A stretch of 64,000 bases of DNA from Phascolarctos cinereus. Taxonomy: Eukaryota; Chordata; Mammalia; Diprotodontia; Phascolarctidae. Position numbers and translations under genes: made by a program. Below the pieces are notes generated by a model. It was not told the origin of the DNA. It saw only the letters and a program-made list of their open reading frames with translations, and did no database searches. Positions 1-11,399 of this stretch are shown one piece after another; position 1 is the stretch's first letter; each line of letters begins with the position of its first letter. The DNA lies in NCBI RefSeq assembly GCF_002099425.1, contig NW_018344338.1, forward strand, positions 237,001-301,000, given 5' to 3'.

Positions 1-1239
1 CACCATGATCTCTTCCCCGGTTCTGTACACACAGACCTACCCAGGGAAAGGTGTCTCTTCATAGAACAATGCCCTGTCTCATTTGTAGCCCATTTTCTGC
101 CCTGACGTAGAGTATCAAGCTTCCTGTGCATTCTCTATACGTGTTTATTGAGTGAAGGCACCTTTTGAGAGAACCAGATGGGAAAAGTCAAAAGCAAGGG
201 TGATGCCCAGGGAAGGCAGGTGGGTCTCTGCAATAAGAGGTACTAAGCAGATAGGCAGGAGCCATGGAGGGGGGCAGCACAGAGGGAAGATGAAGATGAT
301 GAAAGAGAATACAGTGAATTCAATTCAAGCTTGGAGAGAGTGACTGCTGTCACCTGGCTAGAGAGGAAGCATAAGTAGAGTTAAAGAAATGAAGTGTCCA
401 TGGCCTCTTCTTTCTATGCTTCTCATCCCAAATCTGCAGAATTTCCCTTGGAGAGTCTCCTGTTTTCCATCCACATTCCCCAGGACGCCGATTCAATGTC
501 CACGGAAGGACCCGCCAGCATCCCAGTTTGGCCTGTGAGCAAATGGCAGAAATGATGAAAAGCATATGATGATTTTCCAGCTCATTGACTGCTAAACACA
601 CTGTCATGGTCTTAATCTAAAAAAATGATTTTAATCCTGATGTTTAACCTGCCAGCACCTCTGCCTTCACAGGTCCTGGCCACCTGAACAGGCTGAGAGG
701 TTGCATCTTCTTGGAGCCGTGTGTCATTAGGAGGACCCCCCCCCCAACATGGTCGAAGTCAGTTCCATTTAAACACAGCTTACACCAAACATAATTTTTA
801 TGATCCAAATGGTTAGGGATTAAATTATGCATCAGGCAAGCATTGGATGCTCATGTCTCACACAGGGAGATGCTAAGCTGAGGCCCCTTCCCAAGGGTAG
901 GGGCTTCAGTCACGCTGATGGTCTGGCTCCTCCCAGCTGGTGCTAGCCCGCTGTGGCCAGTGGATGGCCAGAGTAAGAGCTGGGCTAACAGCTGAGGGCT
1001 GCTCCTCAGGTAGGGCTTCAGAAAGACTGGTAAGCACCCCAGCTGGTGCCAGACCTTCAGAAGGAGAAGTGGATGGAAGCTGGGCATCCTGGGGACCCCT
1101 GAGTGACCCACAGGCCCTACGAGCTGGAGTCAAACCCTGAGCATCACCCGCACCTCTGTGCTAATGGCACCGTCCCAGCACTCATCCAGATGTTCCTAAA
1201 TGCATTTGCTACTTTGCCTCCCTACATAGGGCCATGGAA
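1..1239. other. Unique intergenic sequence, nothing recognised
   Basis: No splice-bounded exon, long conserved reading frame or recognisable repeat is visible. A run of nine C residues lies near 739. Short open frames here look like chance. Confidence 0.5.
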
Positions 1240-1350
1240 ATGGGCTGGATTTGGAGTCAGGGCACCTGACCCGTCCTGGCTGTGAGGCCACAGGCAAGTT
1301 GCTCCTCATCTCTGAGACATAATTTTCTCATCTCTCAAATGGGACCAACA
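1240..1350 (+). repeat. MIR-like SINE fragment
   Basis: The order of motifs fits the MIR/CORE-SINE core: a 'ggatttggagtcagg' block, then 'ctgtgaggccacaggcaag', then 'ttttctcatctctcaaatggg'. It is degenerate and its ends are approximate. Confidence 0.5.
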
Positions 1351-1545
1351 AGGTTTGCTAGACATACTTGAGGATTGCAGGAAAAGCCGGGATTCGAGGG
1401 TCATTTCAAAGGGCCCAGAGGATTTCCCCTTCAGGAGGATTTGGCGAGTTAGACTCCCTCTGTAACTTGAGCACAGGGTGCTAATGATGGGGAGAAGGTC
1501 TTCATCCTTTGCTCCTGTTCTCTGTCAGTCCCCAGTAGGGGCAGT

Positions 1546-1707
1546 CCCTCTCTGCCCCTTGCCTCTTCCCACCATCCTGTTCCTATCAGTTCCACCTGGG
1601 CATCTCTGACTCTGGCCCATTCTCTGACCGCACAGCCAGAACCCTGCGCTAAGCTCTCATCTGGACTATTGGAGCCTCCTTGCATCCAGTCTGGCTCCCG
1701 GGTCAGG
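1546..1707 (+). repeat. Copy A of a local duplicated segment
   Basis: This stretch aligns to 3785-3967 at roughly 88% by eye, starting at 'tccctctctgcccct' and ending at 'tctcccaat'. Similarity stops on both sides. Its right half is the start of an L2 3' part. Confidence 0.6.
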
Positions 1708-2216
1708 CTCCATCACTCCCAATCACCCTGGGCTGGTGGTGCGGGGCTCTGGCTGGCCACGCTGCACTGAGGTCCGGTGATCGGCTGCACATCTATCCTT
1801 CACAGACCATTTTAGACCAGCTTAGATGTTTGCTCCCACCCACCTGGCCAGGCTGCTCACACCTAACCCCCTACACATACTCTTTGATCCAATGACCCCA
1901 AGTCCTGGATGTTCCATGAACAAGACCCTCCCTCTCTTGGTCCTGGGCACTCTCTCTGGCCATCCCCCAGGCCTGGAAGGCTCTCCCTCAGCTCTGACCA
2001 CTGAGCTCTCTGGCTTCCTTTAAGTCCCACCTAAAATCCCACCTCCTACAGGAAGCCTTCCCAGTCCCTCTTCCTTCCAAGCCCTTCCTATCCATAGCTT
2101 ATCTGGACAGATTTCTTTATGTTTTTCTCCCACATTGGAGTGTGGGCTTTTTGTCTCTCCAATACCTACACAATGTCTGGCACACAGTAGGGGCTTAATA
2201 CATGTTTATTGACCGA
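1640..2216 (+). mobile_element. L2 LINE 3' end
   Basis: Landmarks of the L2 3' region occur in order: 'ctggactattgg', 'ggcctggaaggctctccct', 'taagtcccacctaaaatcc', 'aggaagccttccc', and the terminal 'ctggcacacagtagg' with 'cttaatacatgtttattga'. Strongly diverged, non-autonomous remnant. Confidence 0.8.
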
Positions 2217-2983
2217 GTGCCTAATTTAAAAATAGAAGTGAAAACTGTTGACCAGCGTGCACTGTGTCTCCCTCTCCCCTCTCAAGGCATTTCCCACTGG
2301 TGCCTCCTGTGCAAACCTTGTCCTGGGTTGGACGAGGGGCCCTCCCAGCTCTGATTCTCTCATTCTGTGGCTCTTTGAGGCAAAGGAAACACACCCACAC
2401 AGCAGTGCACCCGACAAGTGTGCAAACCCCAGCAAGCACAACCAGGCCTCATGGGCATTTTGGGGTGCCTCACCCTGAGCCCCATCTGAGGGAATGCACG
2501 GTAAACAGGAATTCACAGGGCCTCCCCTCCTGTGGAACTGAGGGTACTTCGGAGAAGCCTAAAGATTCTTTTTGCAATATGCAAACCAATTAAAACATCC
2601 TGGAGATTGCGGAGAGATGTTTAACCTACTTAAGAGCATAAATTGTCTTCAAGCATTTTAGTAACACCTATTTACATTCAATTAATTACAGCACTACCTA
2701 CAAGTCCTCATTCATTAATCATTATCTACTCATTAAGGGAAATCCCACATGCATCCCCCGAGCAGTGGGTTCTGACAACCCTTTGTCCAGGTGTAGCTTG
2801 GGAGGGCTCCACCTCAGACCTGCCTCATTCTTCACTCAGGACCCTTGAAGGGAGGTTGCCTGCATGGTATTTCAGAAACTCGAGGAAATGGGACCCATGA
2901 TGTCACCTTCATCCTAGTCCCCAATAACCCCCTACTGGGTATTGTGCTCTCCTAGGCACAGATATCTCAAATCCAACTTGTCC
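2217..2983. other. Unique sequence, nothing recognised
   Basis: Mixed-composition intergenic DNA. Short open frames on both strands lack splice signals or recognisable domains. Confidence 0.45.
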
Positions 2984-3610
2984 TGTTGCGGTGTAAGAGG
3001 TTGAGAGGTTGTGATGGCTCAAAGACAGGAGTACAGGACAGGTCATCTGGAATGAATTCACAGACTCAAGCATTCTTTAATTCAAGGGGGCAAAGTTTAT
3101 TGTTATGCTTTTCAGCGGGCAAGGATTCTTAAGGATCCTGCAAGAGACTGAGGATGCAGCTAGGGTTTATATGGAAAAGAGCACGGGAAAGAAACGCCAG
3201 GGACACTGATGAGGTAATCCAAAGGTGCAGGTGTCTTTAGGGGCTATGGATGGGAAAGTACAGGGAGTATACCGGACAGGGAGGGAGATGACAGAGGTAT
3301 GGATCTTTGGAGTCTGGCAGGAGGAGGAGTCCTTGGGCTGGCCAAGGACAAAACTCCTTGGGCTAGGCAAGGCACCCCTCTGCCTCTGTCTTGATGAGAG
3401 AATGCTCTGCAACAAGGGAAAGCTTTCTCACAAGACAGGAACTTACTAAGGAATTGGGAGCCTTCCAGAGACATGATCTGAGGGCTGGGGCCTGAGCAGC
3501 CCAGCCCTGTGTAGCTGTACCAAGGAAAGAGATAAGGGTCGTGCTGAGGCCCATGCATGAATAACTGCTAGGCATAGTGTCCTTGGGCTGGGGAGTGGTT
3601 GTCAGAGACA
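2984..3610 (-). mobile_element. Probable solo LTR of an endogenous retrovirus-like element (fossil)
   Basis: On the minus strand a roughly 620-bp block begins TG and ends CA. It carries a TATA-like 'ccatataaacc' and about 75 bases later an 'aataaa' polyadenylation signal followed by a U5-like stretch. That order (U3 with TATA, R with poly(A) signal, U5) is LTR-like. No second LTR or internal gene is visible, so it looks like a solo LTR. A clean target duplication is not obvious. Class and age are uncertain. Confidence 0.55.
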
Positions 3611-3784
3611 GTTTCTGAGACTAGGGAGAAATTGGGGTACAAGTACAAGTACAAACACAAGCACCCAAGCACCCCATCAGTCCCATATGGAATTCATTAT
3701 CTTTCCCCCTGAACTGAGCCTTCTGTAGTTCTAGAGAGAATGCCATCACCCTCCCAGGGACCCAGGTCCATCCCTCTTCACCTG

Positions 3785-3967
3785 TCCCTCTCTGCCCCTG
3801 GCCCCCTCCCACCATTCTGGTCCTATCAGTTCCACCTGGGCATCTCATGACTCTGGCCCATTCTTTCTGACCACACAGCCAGCTCCCTAGGCTAAGCTCT
3901 CTTCTGGACTATTGGAGCTTCCTTGCATCCAGTCTGACCCCCAGGTCTGGCTTCATCTCTCCCAATT
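3785..3967 (+). repeat. Copy B of a local duplicated segment
   Basis: Partner of 1546-1707. The two share 'cctatcagttccacctgggc' and 'ttgcatccagtctg', with small indels and about a dozen and a half differences. Confidence 0.6.
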
Positions 3968-4399
3968 CAAACGATTACACTGAATGCTCATTACTTTTAG
4001 GATAACTTCTCAGCCTTCTGCAATCTGGCTCCAACCTACAGCCCCCCTGATTTAGCCCATATTTCACTTTATACCTTCTAGTTCAAGAGAAATGGTTCTA
4101 TTGGTGTCCTCCAAACTTAGCCTTCTGCCTCCTCACTCCACACCTCCATGTGTATCATTCCTTCAATGCCCTCCCTCTCTCCTCCCTTGCATCTATCAGA
4201 AGTCTGGGCTCTGTTCAGTGCTCAGCTCAGCTGCCCCATCCTACTGAGTCCTCTTGGGATGCGTGCTTTATGTCTTCTCAAATCACCTGTATATGGTGGA
4301 TATTCCATATCAAACCAACAGAATGTAGGCTCCTTGTGGGCTCCATTTTTGTTTTCATAATCCCCAAATCTAGCCTGGTATATAGTAGGTGCTTCATTG
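3880..4399 (+). mobile_element. L2 LINE 3' end
   Basis: Contains 'ctggactattgg', 'aatctggctccaacctacag', 'tgtaggctccttgtgggctc', and the terminal 'tagtaggtgcttcatt'. Diverged remnant. Confidence 0.75.
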
Positions 4400-4645
4400 T
4401 AGCATCCAGATGACACAGTAAATACAATGGCAGACCCGGAGTGAGGAAGACCTGAGTTCAAATGTGGCCTCAGACGCTTCCTGGCTGTTTTACTCTGGCC
4501 AAGCCACTTATTCTATGCTTGCCTCAATTTCCTCAATTATAAAATGAGAATAATAATAGCACCCCCTCCCAGCGGTGTTGAAAAGATAGAATACTGTATT
4601 ATTTGTAAACCTTATGTAAATGCTGGCTATTAGTAAAAGTTTGTA
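4400..4645 (+). repeat. MIR/CORE-type SINE
   Basis: Motif order is 'gaggaagacctgagttcaaa' (tRNA B-box region), 'ggccaagccactta', 'ctcaatttcctcaattataa', 'aataataatagcacc' and a 'tgtaaaccttatgtaaatgc' tail. Essentially the full marsupial MIR layout. Confidence 0.75.
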
Positions 4646-6784
4646 TGAGCAAACTGAATTGAAATAAATATAACCTACCCATTTGTTTTGATTTAAATGG
4701 TATATTTATTCTTTTTAAAATGTTTTAAATTGAAGGGGTATTATTGCTCCCCTGGATTTGTAAATTATATAACACATGCACAAACATTCCTATTCCCACC
4801 TACAAACATAAATGACAGAAAAAAACAGAAAACATGATTTTGTGCAAACAATAAATTAATGAAGCTTATGATTTTCACCAGAGTCTAGGTTAATTTTTAA
4901 CAAGGTAGCACCCAAACCATCCTTTTTGCTTCCCTGCCCCTCTGAACTATCTGGACAGGCATTTATCCAGATTTTTTTCCTTCTGGGCTCCTTATTATGT
5001 CTCTAGTTGGAGTCAGGGTGGGTATGTCACGTTCTATTCATCTGGCTTCCCACTCCTGTCCCAGGCTACTCCTGCATCTAGGGAAGCTTCACAGAATAGC
5101 CACAGAGACCACAAATGCGTAAACAGAGAACTCTTTGGAGATATGTATGGCGAGCTTGCCCAAGAGAAGGCACGTAGCCTGACAGTAGACCCATAGGGGC
5201 CTGGAAATGGGGGTGTAGGAGAAAGAGAAAAGGGAGAAGAGGAGGAGAGGATCTGAGGTCAGTCAACCAGGAGGGGGTGGAGAAAGACCCTCAGGGCTCA
5301 CTGACCAGAGGGAGAAAGTCTCAGCCTTCAGAGCGATGGTCTTGGGAGCACAGCAGGAGGAGGGTCGGAGTTCAATGATTGTCCAGAGATGTTGCTCTAG
5401 AACTTGGGACTTCCATATTTTGTTTCTGCTGGGTGAGAATTAGCATCTGCCTCTCCTTTACTTCCATTCCAGAACACTGCAGGTGAGAGAAGCCAATTGT
5501 CTGCCTTGAGATTTTCCTGGACATCCTAGCAGGAGGTGTGGTCCTTTCTTGCTCAGGCATTGGTCTCTAACATCCTGATCTGAGCCATTGGCTACCTTGT
5601 TCTCTGGGGCTGGAAGCTCTCCTAGGTGCCATTCTGTTGGCTTCTGGCCTGAGTTAGGGACAAAAGCTGAGGTCTCATGGGTTGTCAGTCACTGCTTGTT
5701 AAGGTGAACAAATGGGAAAATCTCAAGATCTTGTGTGGTGTCAGAATTCAAGTCAAGGACCCACTCACGGACAAATACACTTCTTAATTGCAAAATATCT
5801 TGATGGCATGTTTACCAACAATTCCCTTGGACTGATTCACTCTCCATACTCTGGTGGAGAACACACACACACACACACACACACGAGTTTTGGGGCCAAA
5901 TATTCAATGTAACACCTTAGTGCATCCAACTCCACTTTTTGCAAATGGAGTTATTGCAATGAGGCTCCTTTCCCAAGGAAAGGAAGCAAATGAGGGATTT
6001 GACATGAACAAACCCTGTGGCCTGAATATTTTCCCTGGGACTTCACAGGCCTACTGAAGGGAAAGACAGAAGGAAAGCCATTTCCTCGGAACCTAGTTCT
6101 GAAGTAGGTCTGATTTCCTGTAAGTTCTATTGTTGGAGGCTACTGTAAGCCTCAACCCGAGTCATTCTATCAGGTAGCTATGCCCTGTGGTCAATGGCAC
6201 CCTTTAAGACTCCTTTGTACCACATCATGTCTTATACCACTAAAGTCAGGTTCACACAAGTATTAGATGGAGTGTTTTAACCACAATCCAGACCACAGTC
6301 ACCGTCTAGCCATCACTAGATTGCATATGATAAGAAGAGAAGGGGTACTGTTCACTTAGAATTCAGCAAAGCACTGGGCACAATCTCTCATGGCCTCCTT
6401 GTGGACACGATGGAGAAATGAAGTCTAGATGACAATGTAGAAGGTATATTCAGAGCTTGCTGAAGGGCTGTATTTAAGGGAGAAGTAATTAACTGATAGA
6501 TGTTACCTTGAACCTACCTTGAAGTTCTAGCTGGCTCCCTCATCAGGTAGCAGGTGTGTTTGAGTGCAAACTTTGGTGAGTTCTATGAAGCTGGAATACT
6601 CTGAAGGAGCTGAGATCAAAGCCAGGCTCATGAGCAGAATGTGGGCCATGAAGTGATAATGTTTTTAGTGATAGAGACAAATACAAACACAAGTGACATT
6701 TAGTCCTGAAGCATTTTTTATGCTTTTCACTGGACCAGGCTCTAAAAGCATGTACCATATTCCAAAGAAAATGATGGATAACAA

Positions 6785-6788
<4 letters not shown>
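4646..6788. other. Unique intergenic sequence with one short (AC)n
   Basis: No recognised gene or repeat apart from a (AC)n run at 5863-5884. AT-rich at 4690-4930. Candidate single-copy DNA. Confidence 0.4.
5863..5884. repeat. (AC)n microsatellite
   Basis: Eleven uninterrupted AC units. Confidence 0.95.

Positions 6789-6840
<52 letters not shown>
6789..6840. repeat. (CT)n microsatellite
   Basis: About 26 uninterrupted CT units, immediately before an L1 fragment. Confidence 0.97.
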
Positions 6841-6844
<4 letters not shown>

Positions 6845-7260
6845 GCATTGTATATTTAGCTATATTGTTCCCAATAAAGAAGTAGTCAAAAGATATAAGC
6901 ATACAGTTCTCAAAAGAAAAACACAAACCATCAACAATCATATGAAAGAATGGTCTGAATCAGTAATAATAAGCAAAACCTGTATCAAAATAACCCTGAC
7001 AGTTTACCTCCCATTTAGAAAATTTGTAAAGATGAGAAAAGATGGACATGATCAGTGTCAGAGGTGCTGTGGAAAGACAGGCATGCTAATGTGTCATCAG
7101 TGGAGGTATGAATTGGTGAAATCGGTCTGGACAGCAATTTGGAACTATGTAAATAAAGTCACAAACATATCCATACACCTGAATTCAGAGATTTCCCTAA
7201 TATATATGTGCCCCAAGGAGATCATTGAAAAAAAAAAGAGATTTGTTTGAAAAGACTGAT
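6845..7260 (+). mobile_element. L1 LINE fragment, ORF2 C-terminal region
   Basis: The frame reads a block with 'CQRCCGKTG' and 'ISLIYMCPKEII'. This corresponds to the L1 ORF2 C-terminal stretch that in other mammals reads CWRGCGEIG ... IPLLGIYPK. Several in-frame substitutions break it. 5' and 3' truncated. Confidence 0.7.
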
Positions 7261-7319
7261 GTGGATGGGTAAAGAAATCACTGAAAACTTAGATATTAAA
7301 TCATATACAGAAGATGGAA

Positions 7320-7615
7320 ACAAGGCCAGGCAACAGAGAATGAGTATAAGGTCCTAGAAAACCATGCTTTGCTTGGTCCCCAAGGGCAGAACCAGAAGCA
7401 ATAGAGAGAAGTTGCAAAGAGATAATTTTAGGCTGAATGTCAGGTAGAACATCCTAACCATGAGAGCTGGCCCTAAGTGAAATAGACTACTGTAAGAGTC
7501 GGTGGGTGGGAGAAATCAGACAGTCACTTGGAGGATATGTTACATTAGGAATTTCATTTATGGGCCAGACTAGATGAGCCATGAGATCTCTTGCAATTCT
7601 TAAATTCTGTGAAAA
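7320..7615 (+). mobile_element. CR1/L3 LINE 3' end
   Basis: Landmarks of amniote CR1/L3 tails occur in order: 'gggcagaaccagaagcaa', 'ggctgaatgtcaggtagaac', 'gggccagactagatgag', and the terminal 'cttaaattctgtga'. Old, diverged remnant. Confidence 0.7.
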
Positions 7616-8069
7616 CTCAGAATGAGTTGAGGCTGTTGAGGAAAGTAAAGGACATGAAGAGTATTTTTTTAAAAAAACTGTATTAGTAGCAAAAGAAGGA
7701 TAAAAGAAAGGGACAATGACAGTGTCAGAATAATTCATTCTGACTTGGCTTCTTGTTTTTTTTTTCTGTCAAGATAACTGACTTCTGTAGAATTCACAGG
7801 ACAAAAATACCTAATGGAGAGTTGTGACCCAAGAGATTTAAGAAAAAAAGTAAGAAGGCACTGAGCTGCCCTCATGAATGAAAGTTACCTGGCCAGATGA
7901 ATCAAATCCTGGCTCCCTCTTGCTCTTCCCCCGTTATTTTCCTCCAAGAAGCTGTCCCGGTACTTTGCCTGGACCTCTCCTCTGGGCTTCCTCAGCCCCT
8001 CCTCCTTTCTTGATGCTCACATCCCCGACCAACCCCGGACCCAAAGGCTGCAGAAATGGATGATGGAAC
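7616..8069. other. Unique sequence, nothing recognised
   Basis: A-rich patches near 7663 and 7757. No gene or repeat recognised. Confidence 0.4.
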
Positions 8070-8225
8070 CACTGAATCTCTGAGATCAAAGGGACATTAG
8101 CTTCAAACTGTTCCCATGTGGACCTGAACCGGAACCTTCTGTACATCCATATCCCTGTCAAGTGGTCCTGTGGCCATTTCTGGGAGCCCTCTAAGGAGAG
8201 GCATCTGGATCCACAAGATCACAGA
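8070..8225 (-). mobile_element. CR1/L3-like fragment
   Basis: Read on the plus strand it follows the reversed CR1 tail: 'ctgagatcaaagggaca', 'tacatccatatccctg' and 'caagtggtcctgtggcca'. Degenerate. Confidence 0.45.
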
Positions 8226-8594
8226 CAGTCCTGCAGGGAGACTAGGGGCCATCTGGGTCACCCTCAACAGTTAGAGACAGGAAGAAAGGTTGAGGCACCC
8301 TCCCCACATCACCCAGAGAAAACCCCGCCTTCTGATTCCACTCTTTCTGCAGAGCTGTGCAGCCCCTGCACTCACTCCATATTTCAAGGCCCCTCCCACC
8401 TCGGATGTTCTGGTTCTTTCCTCTTGGGCCAAACAGAACAAGCCTCGTGGCTCTTCCCCATGACTCGCCTTCAGCTCTCATCCCCTGCCAAAGTCCTCCC
8501 CAGCCCAGTTCTCTCTCCTTCCTTACCCTGCTGCCCAGTGAGCATAGCCTTCCAAGCCCTTTACCATCTTGGTTGCCAGCTGCCACTCAGAACA
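8226..8594. other. GC-rich stretch, nothing recognised
   Basis: A 163-codon open frame spans 8118-8609 on the plus strand, but its translation has low-complexity Pro/Ser/Leu content and its start lies inside a CR1 remnant. I do not support it as a gene. Confidence 0.4.
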
Positions 8595-8745
8595 GCAGTT
8601 GGCTCTTAGATAAGACTCTGAAGGTTTGCAAAGCACTTTGCATACATTGGCTCATTTGATCCTCACAACAACAGCCATTTTACAGATGAGGAAACTGAGG
8701 CAGAGAGGTTGATTGATTTGTCCATAGTCACACTGTCAGGTCCCC
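8595..8745 (-). repeat. MIR SINE fragment
   Basis: Reverse-orientation MIR core: 'gcaaagcactttgcatac', 'cattttacagatgagg', 'aaactgaggcagagaggtt'. Confidence 0.8.
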
Positions 8746-8854
8746 TCTGATTCCTGGCCCAGGGCTAAGTAAGGGGTAAGGAGGGGCTTTCTAAAGCCAC
8801 GGCCAGAAGGTCTCTAGTGAAGTCTTCTGCGACATACTGAGGTGAGGGGTCATG

Positions 8855-9185
8855 AGAAGAGAGGCTATATCTCAGAGAAAGAACACTGGCTCAGGACTCA
8901 GAGGGCTGGGGTTCAAATCTCAGGTTTGGACATTACTAAGTGTGTGACCTTGGTCACAATGAGGGGGTTGGACTATGTAACTTTCTGAGGGCCCTTCTGG
9001 TTCCACACCTAGGAACCCATCTGGTCTGTCCCTTATGCTGTGCTGCCTTGTGTGGGCTATCTCCTTGAGAGAATGTGAGCTCGCTTGAGGGCAGGGCTGC
9101 CTTTCTTTTTGCTTGTATTCATGTCCCCAGACCTTAGCACATAGTAGGTGCTTACTAAATGCTCATTGTCTACCTGACTACCGGG
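8855..9185 (+). repeat. MIR-like SINE followed by an L2-type 3' end
   Basis: The head has 'gaacactggctcaggactc' and 'ttcaaatctcaggtttgg'. The tail at 9050-9185 has 'gtgagctcgcttgagggcag' and 'cttagcacatagtaggtgc'. Either two adjacent remnants or a SINE ending in an L2-like tail. Confidence 0.6.
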
Positions 9186-9253
9186 GATAGAGCATTAGTA
9201 TAGGGTCTTCTCCCAGCACCCCCCCCACACACTCCTCAATAAATGGTCCAGTC

Positions 9254-9733
9254 ACCCGCATGTACAAAAATATTCACAGCAGCTCTTTTTGTGGTGGCAA
9301 AGAATTGGAGATTAAGGGAATGCCCATCAATTGGGGAATGGATAAACAAGTTGTGATATATGAATGTAATGGAATACTACTGGGCTGTAAGAAATGATGA
9401 GCAGGCTGACTTCAGCAAAATCTGGAAAGACTTGTATGGATTGATGCAAAGTGAAGTGAGCAGAACCAGAAGAACATTGCGTGAGTACTGACTTTGATAG
9501 ACTTAGCCCTTCTCTGCGATGCAAGGATCTAAGACATTTCCAAAAGTCTCATGATGGAAAGTGCTATCCACATCCAAAGAAAGAACTATGGAGTTTGAAT
9601 GCAGATCGAAGTATACTATTTGCTATTTTTTTCTTTTGTTTTGTTTTGTTTTCTCTTTCTTGTGGTTCCTTCTATTGGTTCTAATTCTTCCTTACAACAT
9701 TACTAATGGGAAAATAAGTTTAATAGCAATGCA

Positions 9734-9779
<46 letters not shown>

Positions 9780-9919
9780 TATATGTGTGTGTGTATATAT
9801 ATATATAACCTGTATCAGATTGCATGCTGTCTTGGGGAGAGAGGAGGAGAAAAATTTAAAACTCAAAAGCTTATGGAAGTGATTGTTGATAAATCAAAAT
9901 AAATTAATAGAAGTACAAA
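9254..9919 (+). mobile_element. 5'-truncated L1 LINE (ORF2 end plus 3'UTR)
   Basis: A young-looking truncated L1. It starts in the ORF2 C-terminus (plus strand reads ...gcagctctttttgtggtggc..., the L1 'ALFVVAK' region), passes the tail of ORF2 and ends in the A-rich tail. It is flanked by a 16-bp target-site duplication AATAAATGGTCCAGTC at 9238-9253 and 9920-9935, with one mismatch. The (TA)n at 9737-9810 sits in its 3'UTR. The same subfamily recurs at 48074-48663. Confidence 0.88.
9737..9810. repeat. (TA)n microsatellite inside an L1 3'UTR
   Basis: TA-rich run with a short TG interruption near 9786. The sister L1 copy at 48074-48663 lacks it, so it expanded after insertion. Confidence 0.9.
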
Positions 9920-9935
9920 AATAAGTGGTCCAGTC

Positions 9936-10329
9936 CCTGAACAATGCTTTATTTTCCTCACATGAGTTTCATCAGACAAATGAAGGCTTTTTATTGCCAT
10001 GTTGTCTGTGCCTGAACTCCATGTGCTGACCCACAGCTCTGGCTCCTTTGGGGTGCCCTATGAGCACCCCCTTCGCCCTGCTTGGCTCAGCTGATAAAAC
10101 CTTGTTAGAGTCCAGCCTTCCTTTGAATCCTAGGATTAGAAGCTACAGGCTGGAGAAAAGGGGGCTCCTTTGCCTTCCCCTCTTTGGATGGAGAGGGAGA
10201 CTGAGAGCCAGGGAGGATCAGGGATTGAATCCATCAAGGTCACACACAGACAGAAAGCAACAGTGCAGAGATTCCAAGGTAGGTCCTTTGATGCCCAGCT
10301 CTGTGGCACAGAGCCTGCTGGCATCCCAC
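9936..10329. other. Unique sequence, nothing recognised
   Basis: No gene or repeat recognised. Confidence 0.4.
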
Positions 10330-11075
10330 TTCCAGCTGTTCTGCACTGACCTTCAGGGGTCAGCTCACTTAATTAATGAGCTGGAGAAGCTGTTTCATCA
10401 ATTTGCTTTCAATTGATGGAACTACAAAAAAAAGTCTCTTTGTGCATTCATGATTCCTTCTGTGAACTGGAGCCGGCTGTGAAATAGGTAATTCCTGCCA
10501 GCACTTCCAGATTACACGTTTATTTAGCTAACTGACTGCAGTAATACAAGCCCCTGGGGGGCCAGAGCATTTCCCAGTCTCTCACATTCTGCTGCTCTCA
10601 CTGAAATGCAGCAATTAGCCAGGTTTGCCAGCCTTCTCCAGCCACCCCACACGGGGAAGCAATCAATCCAAAGGAAATTCTGTGGGAATCAAACCGATGA
10701 CCCATTGTCACCAGTAACTCCAAAGGTCTCAGCTTTCTCCAAGACTTCATTTCCATGAGCAACAGGGGAAGCTGGCTGCTGTAATTGGCTCAGCAAGTGA
10801 TAGCCTCAAAGGGACCTTAACAGAGCTGATGATGCCCCCTCATTCCACACAAGTATCTGGAGAGAGGCTATTGCTTCTTCTTGCCCACTGTCTCCACTAC
10901 TTCCAGTGGATTGGATGCACTGGCCCTCCCTCCCTAGTATCTGATAATTGTTCATTTAATAATTTAAGAAAAGCGGGAAAAAAAAAACAACAATTGGAGG
11001 CAGTAATTGGTTCACGCCACACTTGGCCAGAACAGCATTTTCCCATCAGTCATATGCTGGGCACAATTAGGCAGA
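10330..11075. promoter_or_regulatory. Candidate conserved non-coding element (enhancer-like)
   Basis: Repeat-free block with many homeodomain-type TAAT/ATTA cores: 'cacttaattaatgagc' at 10366, 'gcaattagccagg' near 10611, 'tgtaattggctc' near 10780, 'tttaataatttaag' near 10953, 'gcagtaattggttc' near 11000, 'gcacaattaggc' near 11060. An inverted 7-bp arm (CAGCTCA...TGAGCTG) surrounds TTAATTAA at 10361-10383. This density and the lack of repeats suggest a developmental enhancer. No conservation data are available here. Confidence 0.3.
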
Positions 11076-11399
11076 TGGTTCTCTGGATGGCGTTTGCTCT
11101 TAACACAGAGGTGATGGAGAGGCCATTGTCTTTGAAACAAGAAGATGGATACCTCCCATGGTTTACAATGCTTCTCTCTATGGTGTCTGAAGTCTTGTCA
11201 TTGTCTGAACTTGATTAATTTTCAGTCTCACAATCTCCCTCTCCATGGCCCTGGTGTCAAATCTGTTATCTGAATTGTAAATGGTCCTTTCCCCCTTCCT
11301 TACTTAAATTCCTCCAGACTTCTTTATCTTTTTGTCCTCTTCTTCTCTTAAGAGAGGCATCAGAAGCCCAATCTTGTCTGAAGAGTCCCAATTGTGTGA

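Noticed and set aside
8118-8609. 163-codon plus-strand open frame
   Set aside because: Starts inside a CR1 remnant, has no recognisable domain and overlaps an open frame on the other strand. GC-rich chance ORF.
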